Source of the DNA: Winogradskyella ursingii
Lineage (GTDB): Bacteria > Bacteroidota > Bacteroidia > Flavobacteriales > Flavobacteriaceae
DNA: 64,000 nucleotides
Direction: 5' to 3'
Assembly: GCF_013403975.1 (NCBI RefSeq)
Contig: NZ_JABFDH010000002.1
Span: forward strand, 558,001-622,000
The position numbers and the translations under genes were made by a program. Position 1 is the stretch's first letter, and the number at the start of each line of letters is the position of its first letter. This document shows, one piece after another, positions 8,682 through 17,535 of this stretch. The notes under the pieces are model-generated. The model saw only the letters and a list, made by a program, of their open reading frames with translations, made no database searches and was not told the DNA's origin.

Positions 8682-11042
8682 TTAGGCTACGCTGAGTTTA
8701 TGGTGTTTAATACATCCTTGCATTTTTTCCACGAGCAATTCTTTTTTAATAGGCTTGGTCATATAATCATTCATCCCTAATTCGAGAACCCGACGTCTGG
8801 TGTCCTCCATGGCATCTGCTGTTACGGCAATGATAGGAATACTTCCAACAACCTCGCCCAACTCACCACTTCTTATAATTGTCGTGGCTTCGTAGCCATC
8901 CATAATTGGCATTTGTAAATCCATTAACACCAAGTCATAAACCTCATTCTTTAGAGTGTCTATAGCTTCTTTTCCGTTGTTGACAACAGCAAAGCTTACA
9001 TTTATGAGTCCACCTAAAAGTTTTCTCATCACCATTTGGTTGAGTTTATTGTCCTCTACGATAAGTACGTGTAAAGGTTTTAGGGTTGAATTATTATCTT
9101 CGATAAGATCTTGTGTATCAATCTTGGCAACTTGTTTTAAGGGTATTTCTATAAAAACATCAGTTCCCTTGTTTAGCTCACTTTCAATTGTAATTTTTCC
9201 TTTAAATAATTTAACAAGGTGCTCTACAATGGTGAGGCCTAATCCTATTCCACCAAATTGACGCTTATGGCTTAATCTCATTTGGTTAAAACTATCAAAA
9301 ACCGTGAGTTTATTATCATCATCCATGCCCACACCTGTATCTGAAATCTGAAGGTAGAATCGAGACACATCATTAGGTTGATCCAGACACTTTAGTTTTA
9401 ACTTCACAGAGCCTACATTGGTAAACTTAACGGCATTAGCCAAAACATTATTAATAATTTGTACAAATCGATCTGCATCACCAATCAAGCTAGTAGGAAT
9501 CTCAGAATCCATTTCAAACCTATATTTAAGTCCCTTTTTATTGGCTTCAGATTTCCAATTATCGCTTATTTGGTGTAAAGCTATCGAGGGATTAAATGTT
9601 TCCTCGTGCAGCTTAAGTTCGTTCTTTTCAATTCTTTCAAAATCCAAGACGTCACTAACGCTACTTAATAAACTAATTGAAGCATTCTTAATAACTTGAT
9701 AATTTTTTCGAGTTTCGATACTATTATTCACGTCAGAAAGTCCATCCTCAACCATACCCATAATTGCATTAATAGGTGTACGCAACTCATGACTTATATT
9801 AGACATAAAAAATGTTTTCATTTCACTGATTTCTTCAGACTTTTTTAAAGCTAATGCTTGGGAGTGATCATTATCTTCTCTTAGCTTTCTAATTAAGTTG
9901 GTCATAGAAAGTGATAAGAAAATGACCTCAAACCCTGTTCCAAATTTCGAACTGTTCAATGTGTAAAAATTGCTTGGCAGAAGTCCAAGGTTATTCATTA
10001 CAAATCCCAAAAGTCCTACTACCAAAAAGAAAATACCAAAAGAAAAATAAGGGTCGACCCTCATCTTTTTGTAACGCATGGTAAATATAGAACTCAAGAT
10101 GAGAATAAGACTTAAAAGCCCATTGAGGTTACTTAAGGGATAGACGAGCTCTAAAGTAGCTGGACTAATAAATATCATAACAAAAAGTATTGCTATGGCC
10201 GTGTAAATTAAGCTATACACTTTTTTGAAAGCACTTAAATTCTCGTTGATATTTAAAAAGTATTCACAGTATTTCAACAGGTAATAATTAGAGAATAATG
10301 CTGCAATTAACACCATCCTGCTATTGACATAACCACCATTTGTAAAAAAATATTGGTAGATAAATCCATCTAAAGATGCTTGCATAAGTGCAATAGAAAA
10401 CACATATAGTCCATAGAACAAAAAGGCTTTGTTTTTTAAACTTTTGTAAAAGAATAGATAAATTAAGCCTGCCAATAACAAAACACCATAGAACAATCCA
10501 AGGAAAAGTTGTTGTTTATTGTTCTTATTTGTAAAACCACTTGGAGTATAGAGATTCAAAGGTAAGTTTGTAGTTTCACCATCACTTTTTATTTCTAGAT
10601 AAAATTCTTGGAGACTTTTTGCCGGCAATGTAAAATCAAATACGGTCTGTCGATGCTCAACATCTCGTTGAGCGAACTCAATTTGATCACCACTTCTATG
10701 GAGCTTTATGGTTTTACCTATTTGATATAAGTTAGCTATATCAGTTATTGCCCTAGCGGTTTCTAGATAGTATTTCTTATCAGAATTAGAAGAGTTTTCG
10801 AGTTGAAACCTAATCCAATGTGTATCTGAATTAAATCCAAAATCGTGATTCTCAGATTTTAAATCCTGATATTCTAAGCTAGATAATTTTAAGATATCTT
10901 CAATAGAGAAATCTAAATCACCCGTATTTACATATTCAGAATATTCATATAAATCTCCTTGAGACGTTTCAGGGTCGAAAGCCTTGTTTTGAGCATACAA
11001 AGTTGATGCTAATAAGTAGGTTATTAGTAGTAGACGTTTCAT
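8682..11042 (-). CDS. Hybrid sensor histidine kinase with 7TMR-DISM sensor and receiver
   Basis: 786 residues. The order is: a signal peptide (1-17, ending LYAQ); a periplasmic 7TMR-DISM extracellular domain (about 30-165); seven membrane segments (about 175-390); a short coiled coil; HisKA with phosphoacceptor His418 in NISHELRTP; HATPase_c with DTGVGMDD and FGGIGLGLTIV; and a C-terminal receiver with phosphoacceptor Asp708 in LVLMDLQMP. The extracellular domain often binds carbohydrate-like ligands in this family, but no ligand can be assigned here. No DNA-binding domain or adjacent response regulator is present, so output must go through a distant phosphotransfer partner or the receiver itself. 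Confidence 0.92.
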   Translation of the reverse strand: MKRLLLITYLLASTLYAQNKAFDPETSQGDLYEYSEYVNTGDLDFSIEDILKLSSLEYQDLKSENHDFGFNSDTHWIRFQLENSSNSDKKYYLETARAITDIANLYQIGKTIKLHRSGDQIEFAQRDVEHRQTVFDFTLPAKSLQEFYLEIKSDGETTNLPLNLYTPSGFTNKNNKQQLFLGLFYGVLLLAGLIYLFFYKSLKNKAFLFYGLYVFSIALMQASLDGFIYQYFFTNGGYVNSRMVLIAALFSNYYLLKYCEYFLNINENLSAFKKVYSLIYTAIAILFVMIFISPATLELVYPLSNLNGLLSLILILSSIFTMRYKKMRVDPYFSFGIFFLVVGLLGFVMNNLGLLPSNFYTLNSSKFGTGFEVIFLSLSMTNLIRKLREDNDHSQALALKKSEEISEMKTFFMSNISHELRTPINAIMGMVEDGLSDVNNSIETRKNYQVIKNASISLLSSVSDVLDFERIEKNELKLHEETFNPSIALHQISDNWKSEANKKGLKYRFEMDSEIPTSLIGDADRFVQIINNVLANAVKFTNVGSVKLKLKCLDQPNDVSRFYLQISDTGVGMDDDNKLTVFDSFNQMRLSHKRQFGGIGLGLTIVEHLVKLFKGKITIESELNKGTDVFIEIPLKQVAKIDTQDLIEDNNSTLKPLHVLIVEDNKLNQMVMRKLLGGLINVSFAVVNNGKEAIDTLKNEVYDLVLMDLQMPIMDGYEATTIIRSGELGEVVGSIPIIAVTADAMEDTRRRVLELGMNDYMTKPIKKELLVEKMQGCIKHHKLSVA

Positions 11043-11131
11043 GTTGGGGCATTAAAACTGAGTACAATCTAACAAAAAAACCTTAAATGAGGTTGTTTAA
11101 ATAATTTATTTATAAAATATAAAACTAATTT

Positions 11132-12493
11132 TTATACAAATGCACTATAACCAGTAATTGCTCGACCAACAATTAGAGAATTGATCTCCTTGGTACCTTC
11201 ATACGAATAAATCGCTTCTGCGTCTGCCACAAAACGTGCTACATCATACTCGAGTAAAATGCCGTTACCACCCATAACCTCACGTGCTCTGCTCACCACA
11301 TCCCTTGTGCGCATAGAACAGAAAACTTTAGCCAAGGATGCATGCTCGTCCGTTAGCAAACCTTGATCCTGCAATTCAGAAAGTCTATAGACCAAGGACT
11401 TCATTGCCGTTACATTGGCCAACATTTCTACTAAGTGGTTTTGAATAAGCTGAAATTTAGCAATAGGTTTTCCAAATTGTTCCCGTTTTTTGGTATATTT
11501 TAACGCGCTTTCGTATGCACCTCTAGCACATCCCAATGCTTGCCACGCCACGCCTGCTCTTGTCATTCGCAGTACTTTTGCAGTATCTTTAAAAGAATTA
11601 GCTTTTTGAAGTCTATCACTTTCAGGAATTTTACAATCCGTTAAAGTTATTAAAGCATTTTGCACGGTTCTTAAAGCCATTTTGTTTTCGATTTTCTCAG
11701 TCTTAAAACCGGAATTACCCTTTCTTACTAAGAACCCTTTGGCTTGGTTACTTTCAACCTCACGTGCCCAAATAATTATAACATCTGCAAATGTCGCATT
11801 ACCGATCCACTTTTTTTGTCCGTTTAAAACCCATTCATCACCAACCTTTACACACGTAGTTTCCATACCACCAGCTACTGCACTGCCCACATTGGGTTCG
11901 GTTAATCCAAAAGCGCCAATCGCTTCCATTCTTTGCATTTTTGGCAACCATTCTTGTTTTTGATCTTCGCTACCACAGAGGTAAATAGAACCCATCGCAA
12001 GCCCACTATGTACACCAAAAAATGTAGATATAGACACATCAACACGCGCAATTTCTTCAGCAATAATACCTTCCATTACAAATGGCAAGGCAGGACAGTC
12101 GTAACCTTCGTAAGCCACACCACAAATATTCAATTTTGCGAGTTTGGGTATAATATGCATCGGGAATTCTGCTTTATTCCAATACTCGTTGGCTATTGGC
12201 TCTACCTCAGTTTCCATAAAATTCCTGACCTTCATTTGAATGGCTCTATGCTCTTGACTCAGTTTTAAATCATATTCATAAAAATCACCATCAATCGGTG
12301 GCAATTTATGTTGTCCCTTCTTTGCTTTTTCTGTGAGCATTTTCATTAAGCCATTGAGCTGATTATCGTCTAATTCGCCCACAGATTTTACGATTTTAGC
12401 AAGGTCTATTTTCTCGGAAATTTTACCCAATTCGTCAAAATCTACCTGTTTCATTAAATGGGTAATCTGCTTTATTTTGTTGAAGAGTTTCAT
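11132..12493 (-). CDS. Acyl-CoA dehydrogenase family protein, glutaryl-CoA dehydrogenase-like
   Basis: 453 residues of FAD-dependent acyl-CoA dehydrogenase. The FAD-binding strand is GAFGLTEPNVGS; KKWIGNATFADVIIIWAR and LAKVFCSMRTRDVVSRAREVMGGNGI follow. The catalytic glutamate is in YSYEGTKEINSLIVGRAITG, whose wording is closest to the glutaryl-CoA dehydrogenase subgroup. An extra N-terminal stretch of about 55 residues precedes the usual domain start. It should oxidise an acyl-CoA in fatty-acid or lysine/tryptophan degradation and pass electrons to ETF. The gene stands alone, with no ETF or hydratase gene beside it, so the substrate is unproven. Confidence 0.88.
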   Translation of the reverse strand: MKLFNKIKQITHLMKQVDFDELGKISEKIDLAKIVKSVGELDDNQLNGLMKMLTEKAKKGQHKLPPIDGDFYEYDLKLSQEHRAIQMKVRNFMETEVEPIANEYWNKAEFPMHIIPKLAKLNICGVAYEGYDCPALPFVMEGIIAEEIARVDVSISTFFGVHSGLAMGSIYLCGSEDQKQEWLPKMQRMEAIGAFGLTEPNVGSAVAGGMETTCVKVGDEWVLNGQKKWIGNATFADVIIIWAREVESNQAKGFLVRKGNSGFKTEKIENKMALRTVQNALITLTDCKIPESDRLQKANSFKDTAKVLRMTRAGVAWQALGCARGAYESALKYTKKREQFGKPIAKFQLIQNHLVEMLANVTAMKSLVYRLSELQDQGLLTDEHASLAKVFCSMRTRDVVSRAREVMGGNGILLEYDVARFVADAEAIYSYEGTKEINSLIVGRAITGYSAFV

Positions 12494-12572
12494 GACTTTA
12501 AATTAAGCAATTAGTTTGGTTAAAAGCCTAAAATAGTTTAGAGAATTTACCTTAAGATATCTATCAGAAAGC

Positions 12573-12605
12573 AAAAAACCTATCGAGGTAACTCAATAGG
12601 TTTTT
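12573..12605 (-). terminator. Intrinsic terminator after tRNA-Ala
   Basis: The stem AAAAACCTAT / ATAGGTTTTT encloses a smaller GAG/CTC helix, and read on the minus strand it ends in a T-run. It lies about 25 bases beyond the 3' end of the tRNA. Confidence 0.7.
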
Positions 12606-12629
12606 CTATTTTAAAATTCTAAGAAATTG

Positions 12630-12703
12630 TGGAGAAGATCGGATTCGAACCGACGACCTCTTGACTGCCAGTCAAGCGCTCTAGCCAACTGAGCTACATC
12701 CCC
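12630..12703 (-). tRNA. tRNA-Ala (GGC anticodon)
   Basis: On the minus strand a full cloverleaf can be drawn: acceptor GGGGATG with CTTCTCC, D arm GCTC/GAGC, anticodon stem CTTGA/TCAAG with loop CTGGCAG (anticodon GGC, reading GCC/GCU), and a T arm with loop TTCGAAT. The acceptor stem contains G3-U70, the classic alanine identity pair, and the discriminator is A73. There is a T-T mismatch at 6-67. The CCA end is not encoded (the next bases are CAA), so it must be added after transcription. Confidence 0.95.
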
Positions 12704-12725
12704 TTTTATTAGTTTCTCAAAAATA

Positions 12726-13523
12726 CTATTTTAATCCACTTAATACCAAAACAGGAAACTTAGAACTGTGAAAATCTTTCTTTAACACCGTATCATCTTC
12801 CCAAAGTTTTGAGAAAAAGCCACGCTTGCGTCTGACTACACAAAGCATATCTGGACTTTGAGTTTTATGATGTTCCAAAACTGCTTGAAATGTTGTTGGG
12901 CTTTCGGTAATTTTTTTATCTGTAATTAAACTTTTTAATTCATCATTCAATTCAAAATCCTCTTTATTATGAAACGGTGTTTTTACCAATAATAGATTTA
13001 ACACTGCGTCAAATTTATCTTTTATGGATTTTAAAGGAATCAAAACGCCTTCTTTATGAATTATTGCCGACTTTAAAGCAAACAAAATTTTTGAGACTGG
13101 CTTAAACGTATAGCCTTCTGGGACAATCAAAGCAGGAATTTGTGTGCGCTTAATAATTCTTCCAGAGGTTTTTCCTAAATAGACTTGGTCCTTTACTGAA
13201 TTGGTTCTTGGCTCTAAAATAATTAAATCTACATCGAGAGCATTACAGACTTTCTCGAGCGTATCTATTAGTTTTCCCTTAAATGTTTTTGTGATTACCT
13301 CAACTCCTTTTTTGTCTATAGAAGCCACATGTTGCTCTAAAAAGGATTTAGATTCACGTTCCAAAATAGGATCTACTTTGATCATAGTACCTGCTTTGGT
13401 ATAAACATTATATATTTGGATCACATAAATTTTTGCACCAAAAGCTTTAGCAAAATCTACTGCATACTGCAAATGGGATTTTGCATTTTTTGAAGACCCA
13501 ACAGGAACTAGTATTGTTTTCAT
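12726..13523 (-). CDS. Universal stress protein, two UspA domains in tandem
   Basis: 265 residues. The first UspA domain (about 1-140) begins MKTILVPVGSSKNAKSHLQYA and ends with the nucleotide-binding region LGKTSGRIIKRTQIPALIVPEG. A second, more divergent UspA-like domain covers about 145-265 and lacks a clear G-2x-G-9x-G(S/T) motif, so ATP binding is likely limited to the first. Cytoplasmic; members of this family are induced by stasis or stress. It is divergent from the GNAT gene at 13571, and a -7 element lies 30 bases before its start. Confidence 0.88.
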   Translation of the reverse strand: MKTILVPVGSSKNAKSHLQYAVDFAKAFGAKIYVIQIYNVYTKAGTMIKVDPILERESKSFLEQHVASIDKKGVEVITKTFKGKLIDTLEKVCNALDVDLIILEPRTNSVKDQVYLGKTSGRIIKRTQIPALIVPEGYTFKPVSKILFALKSAIIHKEGVLIPLKSIKDKFDAVLNLLLVKTPFHNKEDFELNDELKSLITDKKITESPTTFQAVLEHHKTQSPDMLCVVRRKRGFFSKLWEDDTVLKKDFHSSKFPVLVLSGLK

Positions 13524-13552
13524 CTTTAAAAAATTTTAGTTTTTTGTCGCCA

Positions 13553-13560
13553 CAAAAGTA
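13553..13560 (-). promoter_or_regulatory. Bacteroidota -7 element (TACTTTTG) of the universal stress protein gene
   Basis: An exact TAnnTTTG match on the minus strand, 30 bases from the start codon of the stress protein and inside the 47-base divergent spacer. I find no TTG at the usual -33 spacing. Confidence 0.45.
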
Positions 13561-13570
13561 CGCATTATAA

Positions 13571-14071
13571 ATGATTCGGAAAGCAGAAGAAAAAGATATT
13601 GAGCCAATTTTGGATATGACAAAAGCTTGTGCTAAAACAATGATTTCCAAAAGAATATTTCAATGGAACGAGCATTATCCTAGCGAAGTCGCTTTTAGAA
13701 ATGACTTACAGAGAAATGAACTTTATGTATTGGAAATAGACGGTAGAGTTTGTGGCTCCATTGTAATTTCAACCTTTATGGATGAAGAATATATCCCAAT
13801 AGGATGGCTTACTAAAAACGTTAATAATATCTATATCCATAGATTAGCAATTCATCCAAAATATCAAGGAAAAGGATATGCACAGCAACTTATGGATTTT
13901 TCTGAAAATTTTGCAATAGAAAACAACTATACATCAATTAGATTAGATACTTTTTCACAGAATAAAAGAAACCAAAAGTTTTACGAACTTCGTGGCTACA
14001 AAAAGTTGGGTGATATTTACTTTCCGAAGCAAAGTGAATTCCCATTTCATTGTTACGAATTGGTATTTTGA
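13571..14071 (+). CDS. GNAT family N-acetyltransferase
   Basis: 166 residues with the GNAT fold: an N-terminal IRKAEEKDIEPILDM, the strand IYIHRLAIHPKYQGKGYAQQLM containing the acetyl-CoA pyrophosphate-binding Q-x-x-G-x-A loop, and a C-terminal NKRNQKFYELRGYKKLGDI, the usual signature of the last helix and strand. It transfers an acetyl group from acetyl-CoA to an unknown amine. Its stop overlaps the likely TTG start of the MATE gene, so the two genes are probably translated together. Confidence 0.88.
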   Translation: MIRKAEEKDIEPILDMTKACAKTMISKRIFQWNEHYPSEVAFRNDLQRNELYVLEIDGRVCGSIVISTFMDEEYIPIGWLTKNVNNIYIHRLAIHPKYQGKGYAQQLMDFSENFAIENNYTSIRLDTFSQNKRNQKFYELRGYKKLGDIYFPKQSEFPFHCYELVF

Positions 14072-15402
14072 GCACAAACATTACACTAAAGCAAATTAAT
14101 AGACTTGCAATTCCAGCACTTATTTCTGGGGTCTCTGAGCCAATTCTCTCATTGACTGATGCTGCCATTATTGGCAATATGGAAAAAAACGCGACAGTTT
14201 CTCTAGCTGCTGTGGGTATTGTCGCAACTTTTTTGTCCATGTTAATTTGGGTTTTGGGACAGACGCGCAGTGCTATTTCATCTATCGTGTCACAGTATTT
14301 GGGAGCCAATCAGTTAGAAAAGATAAAAAATCTGCCTGCCCAAGCTATTTTATTAATTACCGCATTGAGCCTAGTAATCATTGGTACAACATTTCCGTTT
14401 GCCGAATCCATTTTTAGACTTTATAATGCATCTGGAGAAATTCTCGATTACAGTGTAATTTATTACAGAATTCGTGTATTTGGTTTTCCTTTCACCTTAT
14501 TCACTATTGCCATTTTTGGCACCTTTAGAGGGTTGCAAAACACCTATTATCCAATGTTAATAGCTATTGTCGGTACCACATCAAACATTATTTTAGATTT
14601 TATTTTGGTATACGGAATTGAAGGCTGGATACCTGCTATGAATATTAAAGGTGCCGCGTATGCCAGTGTTATCGCACAAGTCTTAATGGCTCTGTTTTCA
14701 GCCTTTTACTTATTGAAAAAAACGGATGTACCTTTAATGGCCAAACTACCTTTTAACCCAGAAATAAAACGGTTCTCATTAATGATTCTTAACCTTTTTG
14801 TGAGAACTATTGCCCTGAATTTAGCACTGTATTTTGCCACAAGTTTCGCTACAAAATATGGCGAAAATTACATTGCAGCTTATACCATCGCCATTAACCT
14901 TTGGTTTCTTGGTGCCTTTTTAATAGACGGTTATGCCAGTGCAGGTAACATTTTGTCGGGCAAATTATTAGGCGCCAAAGCTTATAATACCCTTATCGAT
15001 TTAAGCAATAAACTCATAAAATACGGTATTGCCATAGGTATTGTTATTGCCATTATCGGCGCTGCTCTCTATTACCCTATTGGTAACATTTTTAGCAATG
15101 ACAATGAAGTACTCAACGAATTTTATAATGTGTTTTGGATTGTACTCGCCATGCAGCCTTTATGTGCTTTAGCCTTTATTTTTGATGGGGTTTTTAAAGG
15201 TTTAGGAAAAATGAAATACTTGAGGAATGTACTCTTATTTTCAACTTTAATCATCTTTATTCCTGTGATTTTCTGGACAGATTATCTCGACTTAAAACTT
15301 TACGGCATTTTTATAGCATTTACACTATGGATTATTGCACGTGGCTTACCGCTAATTATAAAATTCCGTAAAACCTTCAAAACACTTGCGCAAAACACTT
15401 AA
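14068..15402 (+). CDS. MATE family efflux transporter
   Basis: About 444 residues with twelve predicted membrane segments in two halves, typical of the MATE family of Na+- or H+-coupled drug/cation exporters. The N-terminus reads STNITLKQINRLAIPALISG, with the repeated half starting near NLFVRTIALNLALYFATSFA. I chose TTG at 14068, which overlaps the GNAT stop (TTGA), because it puts a normal MATE N-terminus next to the start. A TTG at 14050 would add six residues and overlap the GNAT gene more. No ATG is available nearby. Substrate unknown; a DinF-like subgroup is possible. Confidence 0.88.
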   Translation: MSTNITLKQINRLAIPALISGVSEPILSLTDAAIIGNMEKNATVSLAAVGIVATFLSMLIWVLGQTRSAISSIVSQYLGANQLEKIKNLPAQAILLITALSLVIIGTTFPFAESIFRLYNASGEILDYSVIYYRIRVFGFPFTLFTIAIFGTFRGLQNTYYPMLIAIVGTTSNIILDFILVYGIEGWIPAMNIKGAAYASVIAQVLMALFSAFYLLKKTDVPLMAKLPFNPEIKRFSLMILNLFVRTIALNLALYFATSFATKYGENYIAAYTIAINLWFLGAFLIDGYASAGNILSGKLLGAKAYNTLIDLSNKLIKYGIAIGIVIAIIGAALYYPIGNIFSNDNEVLNEFYNVFWIVLAMQPLCALAFIFDGVFKGLGKMKYLRNVLLFSTLIIFIPVIFWTDYLDLKLYGIFIAFTLWIIARGLPLIIKFRKTFKTLAQNT

Positions 15403-15435
15403 ATTTGGTCGATTTATCTACATTAAGTTAAAACT

Positions 15436-15534
15436 ATGGATATTCTTGGCTTTTTAGGTGGTAATGGATTGTTCTTAATTTTAGGAATTGTTCTTGTCGT
15501 CGTTTATTTCTATAACCGAAACAAAAGACGTTAA
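15436..15534 (+). CDS. Small single-span membrane protein (32 aa)
   Basis: A short ORF with an ATG start, 33 bases after the MATE stop. It encodes a glycine-rich N-terminus (MDILGFLGGNG), one hydrophobic segment of about 16 residues (LFLILGIVLVVVYFY) and a basic end (NRNKRR), which is a normal positive-inside single-span layout. It stops six bases before the convergent oxygenase gene ends. The composition and topology suggest a real small membrane protein, possibly co-transcribed with the MATE transporter, but I do not recognise a family. Confidence 0.5.
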   Translation: MDILGFLGGNGLFLILGIVLVVVYFYNRNKRR

Positions 15535-15540
15535 AATCCG

Positions 15541-16170
15541 CTAATGGGTTTTTAACCAACCTGTAATACTTAGGCGTTGAGTGTTTACAGGCTTAACTTC
15601 ATGCTCAATAATTTGGCTCTCAAAAATCACCACTTTACCTGGAAATGGATAAATAAACTTATCCTCTTTATCTAAATACAAAACGAGTTCACCACCATTT
15701 TCTGCCTGCCAATTTTCGCTGTTCAAATAACAGACGAAAGATAATTTACGTCGATCATCATTTTGAAAAGTGTCTAAATGGCGCTTATAAAATGTGCCTT
15801 TTGGATAAATGGCGTAGTGAAATTCCTTATGACCAATACCCATAAAACAAGTTCGATTTAAATAATCTTTTAAATCATTGATTTTTTTAAAAAATAATTG
15901 TTCCGCAGCATTACCAATTTGTTCATCAATCCAAAAAATGAGATCACCACGTACGGCTTGCTTTATAACTTCATTCGTCTTATTGCCAATTGCAGATTTT
16001 CTGAATGCATCCTCTTCAAAACGTATCATTAAAGATTCTCTCAACTTCACCACTTCATCTGAAGTAAAAAAATCATCGATGATACAAAACTTTTGCGCAC
16101 CAATGTCTGTGATGATTTTTTCATATAATTCGTTTTTAACAAACGGAATAGCTTCAAAAAGATGACTCAT
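15541..16170 (-). CDS. 2OG-Fe(II) oxygenase (prolyl-hydroxylase-like)
   Basis: 209 residues. The double-stranded beta-helix iron site is visible: the HxD motif in FYKRHLDTFQ, the distal histidine in ESQIIEHEVKPV, and the 2-oxoglutarate-binding arginine in NTQRLSITGW. The gap between the motifs fits the P4Hc/PKHD group. It should hydroxylate a protein or small molecule using Fe(II), O2 and 2-oxoglutarate, in the cytoplasm; the target is unknown. It is divergent from queD and convergent with the small membrane ORF. Confidence 0.88.
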   Translation of the reverse strand: MSHLFEAIPFVKNELYEKIITDIGAQKFCIIDDFFTSDEVVKLRESLMIRFEEDAFRKSAIGNKTNEVIKQAVRGDLIFWIDEQIGNAAEQLFFKKINDLKDYLNRTCFMGIGHKEFHYAIYPKGTFYKRHLDTFQNDDRRKLSFVCYLNSENWQAENGGELVLYLDKEDKFIYPFPGKVVIFESQIIEHEVKPVNTQRLSITGWLKTH

Positions 16171-16264
16171 ATCAAGTTTATATAAATTTACTTATACTAT
16201 TTTAGCTACGCCTAAAAAAAGCGGGCAAATGTAATGTAAAAACCAATTACTTCTACATTTATAA

Positions 16265-16272
16265 TATCTTTG
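16265..16272 (+). promoter_or_regulatory. Bacteroidota -7 element (TATCTTTG) of queD
   Basis: An exact TAnnTTTG match, 20 bases before the GTG start of queD. This predicts a very short leader and supports the GTG at 16293 as the real start. No TTG at the usual -33 distance was found. Confidence 0.45.
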
Positions 16273-16292
16273 TAACTTAAATAAAATTTAGC

Positions 16293-16745
16293 GTGAGCAA
16301 CATTCGTATTACAAAACAGTTTTCTTTTGAAACAGGACATGCACTTTATGGTTATGACGGCAAGTGCAAAAACGTTCATGGTCACAGTTACCGCTTAGAT
16401 GTTACAGTAATCGGCCGACCGATTGAGGACAATACCAATGTAAAATTTGGAATGGTTATAGATTTTAGTGATCTTAAAAAAATAATAAAGGAAGAAATTG
16501 TAGATGTGTTTGACCACGCTACAGTTTTTAATAAGAATACACCTCATGTAGAGCTGGCAAAAGAGCTGGAAAATAGAGGCCATAACGTATTGCTTGTAGA
16601 TTATCAACCAACGAGTGAGATGATGGTCGTTGATTTTGCACAAAAAATAAAACAACGATTGCCAAAAAATATACAATTGCATTCATTAAAACTGCAGGAA
16701 ACAGCCACTAGTTTTGCAGAGTGGTTTGCTTCAGATAATGATTAA
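16293..16745 (+). CDS. queD: 6-carboxy-tetrahydropterin synthase / 6-pyruvoyl-tetrahydropterin synthase family
   Basis: 150 residues of the QueD/PTPS family, which converts dihydroneopterin triphosphate to 6-carboxytetrahydropterin in queuosine synthesis. The zinc histidines are visible in ETGHALYGYDGKCKNVHGHSYRL (one in the first GH, two in HGHSY), with the catalytic cysteine in GKCKNVHGH. FDHATVFNKN and a C-terminal LQETATSFAEW complete the signature. It starts with GTG at 16293. The next gene's ATG overlaps its end by 8 bases. No other queuosine gene is nearby. Confidence 0.9.
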   Translation: MSNIRITKQFSFETGHALYGYDGKCKNVHGHSYRLDVTVIGRPIEDNTNVKFGMVIDFSDLKKIIKEEIVDVFDHATVFNKNTPHVELAKELENRGHNVLLVDYQPTSEMMVVDFAQKIKQRLPKNIQLHSLKLQETATSFAEWFASDND

Positions 16746-17535
16746 ATCCAGCCACATAACAATTCCCGCAGGAAAAAAAATATATTTTGCCTCAGACAAC
16801 CATCTTGGCGCGCCAACAACTGAAGCATCAAGACCGCGTGAAAAAAAATTTGTCGCGTGGCTAGATGAAATTAAACATGATGCTGCCGCTATTTTTCTTT
16901 TGGGTGATTTATTCGACTTTTGGTTTGAATATAAGACTGTTATTCCTAAGGGTTTTACAAGAACTCTAGGCAAGCTCGCCGAAATCAGCGATTCTGGTAT
17001 CCCAATTCATTACTTTGTGGGCAACCACGATTTATGGATGAATGGATATTTTGAAGAAGAACTCGGTATCCCTGTACACCACAAACCAAAAGAATTTATT
17101 TTTTCTTTAGATGTGGAGGCTCCTAAATTAAAAAACAAAACCTTCTTTATTGGTCATGGTGACGGTTTAGGACCTGGTGACAAAGGCTACAAACGGATGA
17201 AAAAGGTGTTTTTAAGTCCATTTTTTAAATGGGTGTTTCGATGGGGACATCCTGACATTGGTATGCGTATAGCACAATATTTTTCAGTTAAAAACAAAAT
17301 GATTTCTGGTGACGACGACGCAACTTTTTTAGGCGAAGAAAATGAATGGTTGGCTATTTACTGTAAAAAGAAATTAGAAGAAAAACATCGAGATTTTTTC
17401 ATCTTTGGACACAGACATTTACCGCTCGAAATTCAATTGAATGATACTTCTAAATATGTTAATCTTGGAGATTGGATTCAATATTATACTTATGGGGTTT
17501 ATGATGGGGAGCATTTTAAATTAAAGACGTTTTAA
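16738..17535 (+). CDS. UDP-2,3-diacylglucosamine diphosphatase (LpxH-like metallophosphatase)
   Basis: 265 residues of calcineurin-like phosphoesterase. All metal motifs are present: FASDNHLGAP (D-x-H), LGDLFDFWFEY, FVGNHDLWM, FIGHGDGLG and FGHRHLP. This pattern, especially GDLFDFWFEY, matches the LpxH group, which cleaves UDP-diacylglucosamine to lipid X and UMP in lipid A synthesis at the inner membrane. I chose the ATG at 16738 (overlapping queD by 8 bases) over a TTG at 16714, because the protein then begins MIKSSHITIPAGKKIYFASD. It ends in a 4-base overlap with the convergent MFS gene. Confidence 0.87.
   Translation: MIKSSHITIPAGKKIYFASDNHLGAPTTEASRPREKKFVAWLDEIKHDAAAIFLLGDLFDFWFEYKTVIPKGFTRTLGKLAEISDSGIPIHYFVGNHDLWMNGYFEEELGIPVHHKPKEFIFSLDVEAPKLKNKTFFIGHGDGLGPGDKGYKRMKKVFLSPFFKWVFRWGHPDIGMRIAQYFSVKNKMISGDDDATFLGEENEWLAIYCKKKLEEKHRDFFIFGHRHLPLEIQLNDTSKYVNLGDWIQYYTYGVYDGEHFKLKTF

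Noticed and set aside
13447-13650. Minus-strand frame covering the starts of both the stress protein and GNAT genes
   Set aside because: It crosses two clear divergent genes and shows no protein-like features.
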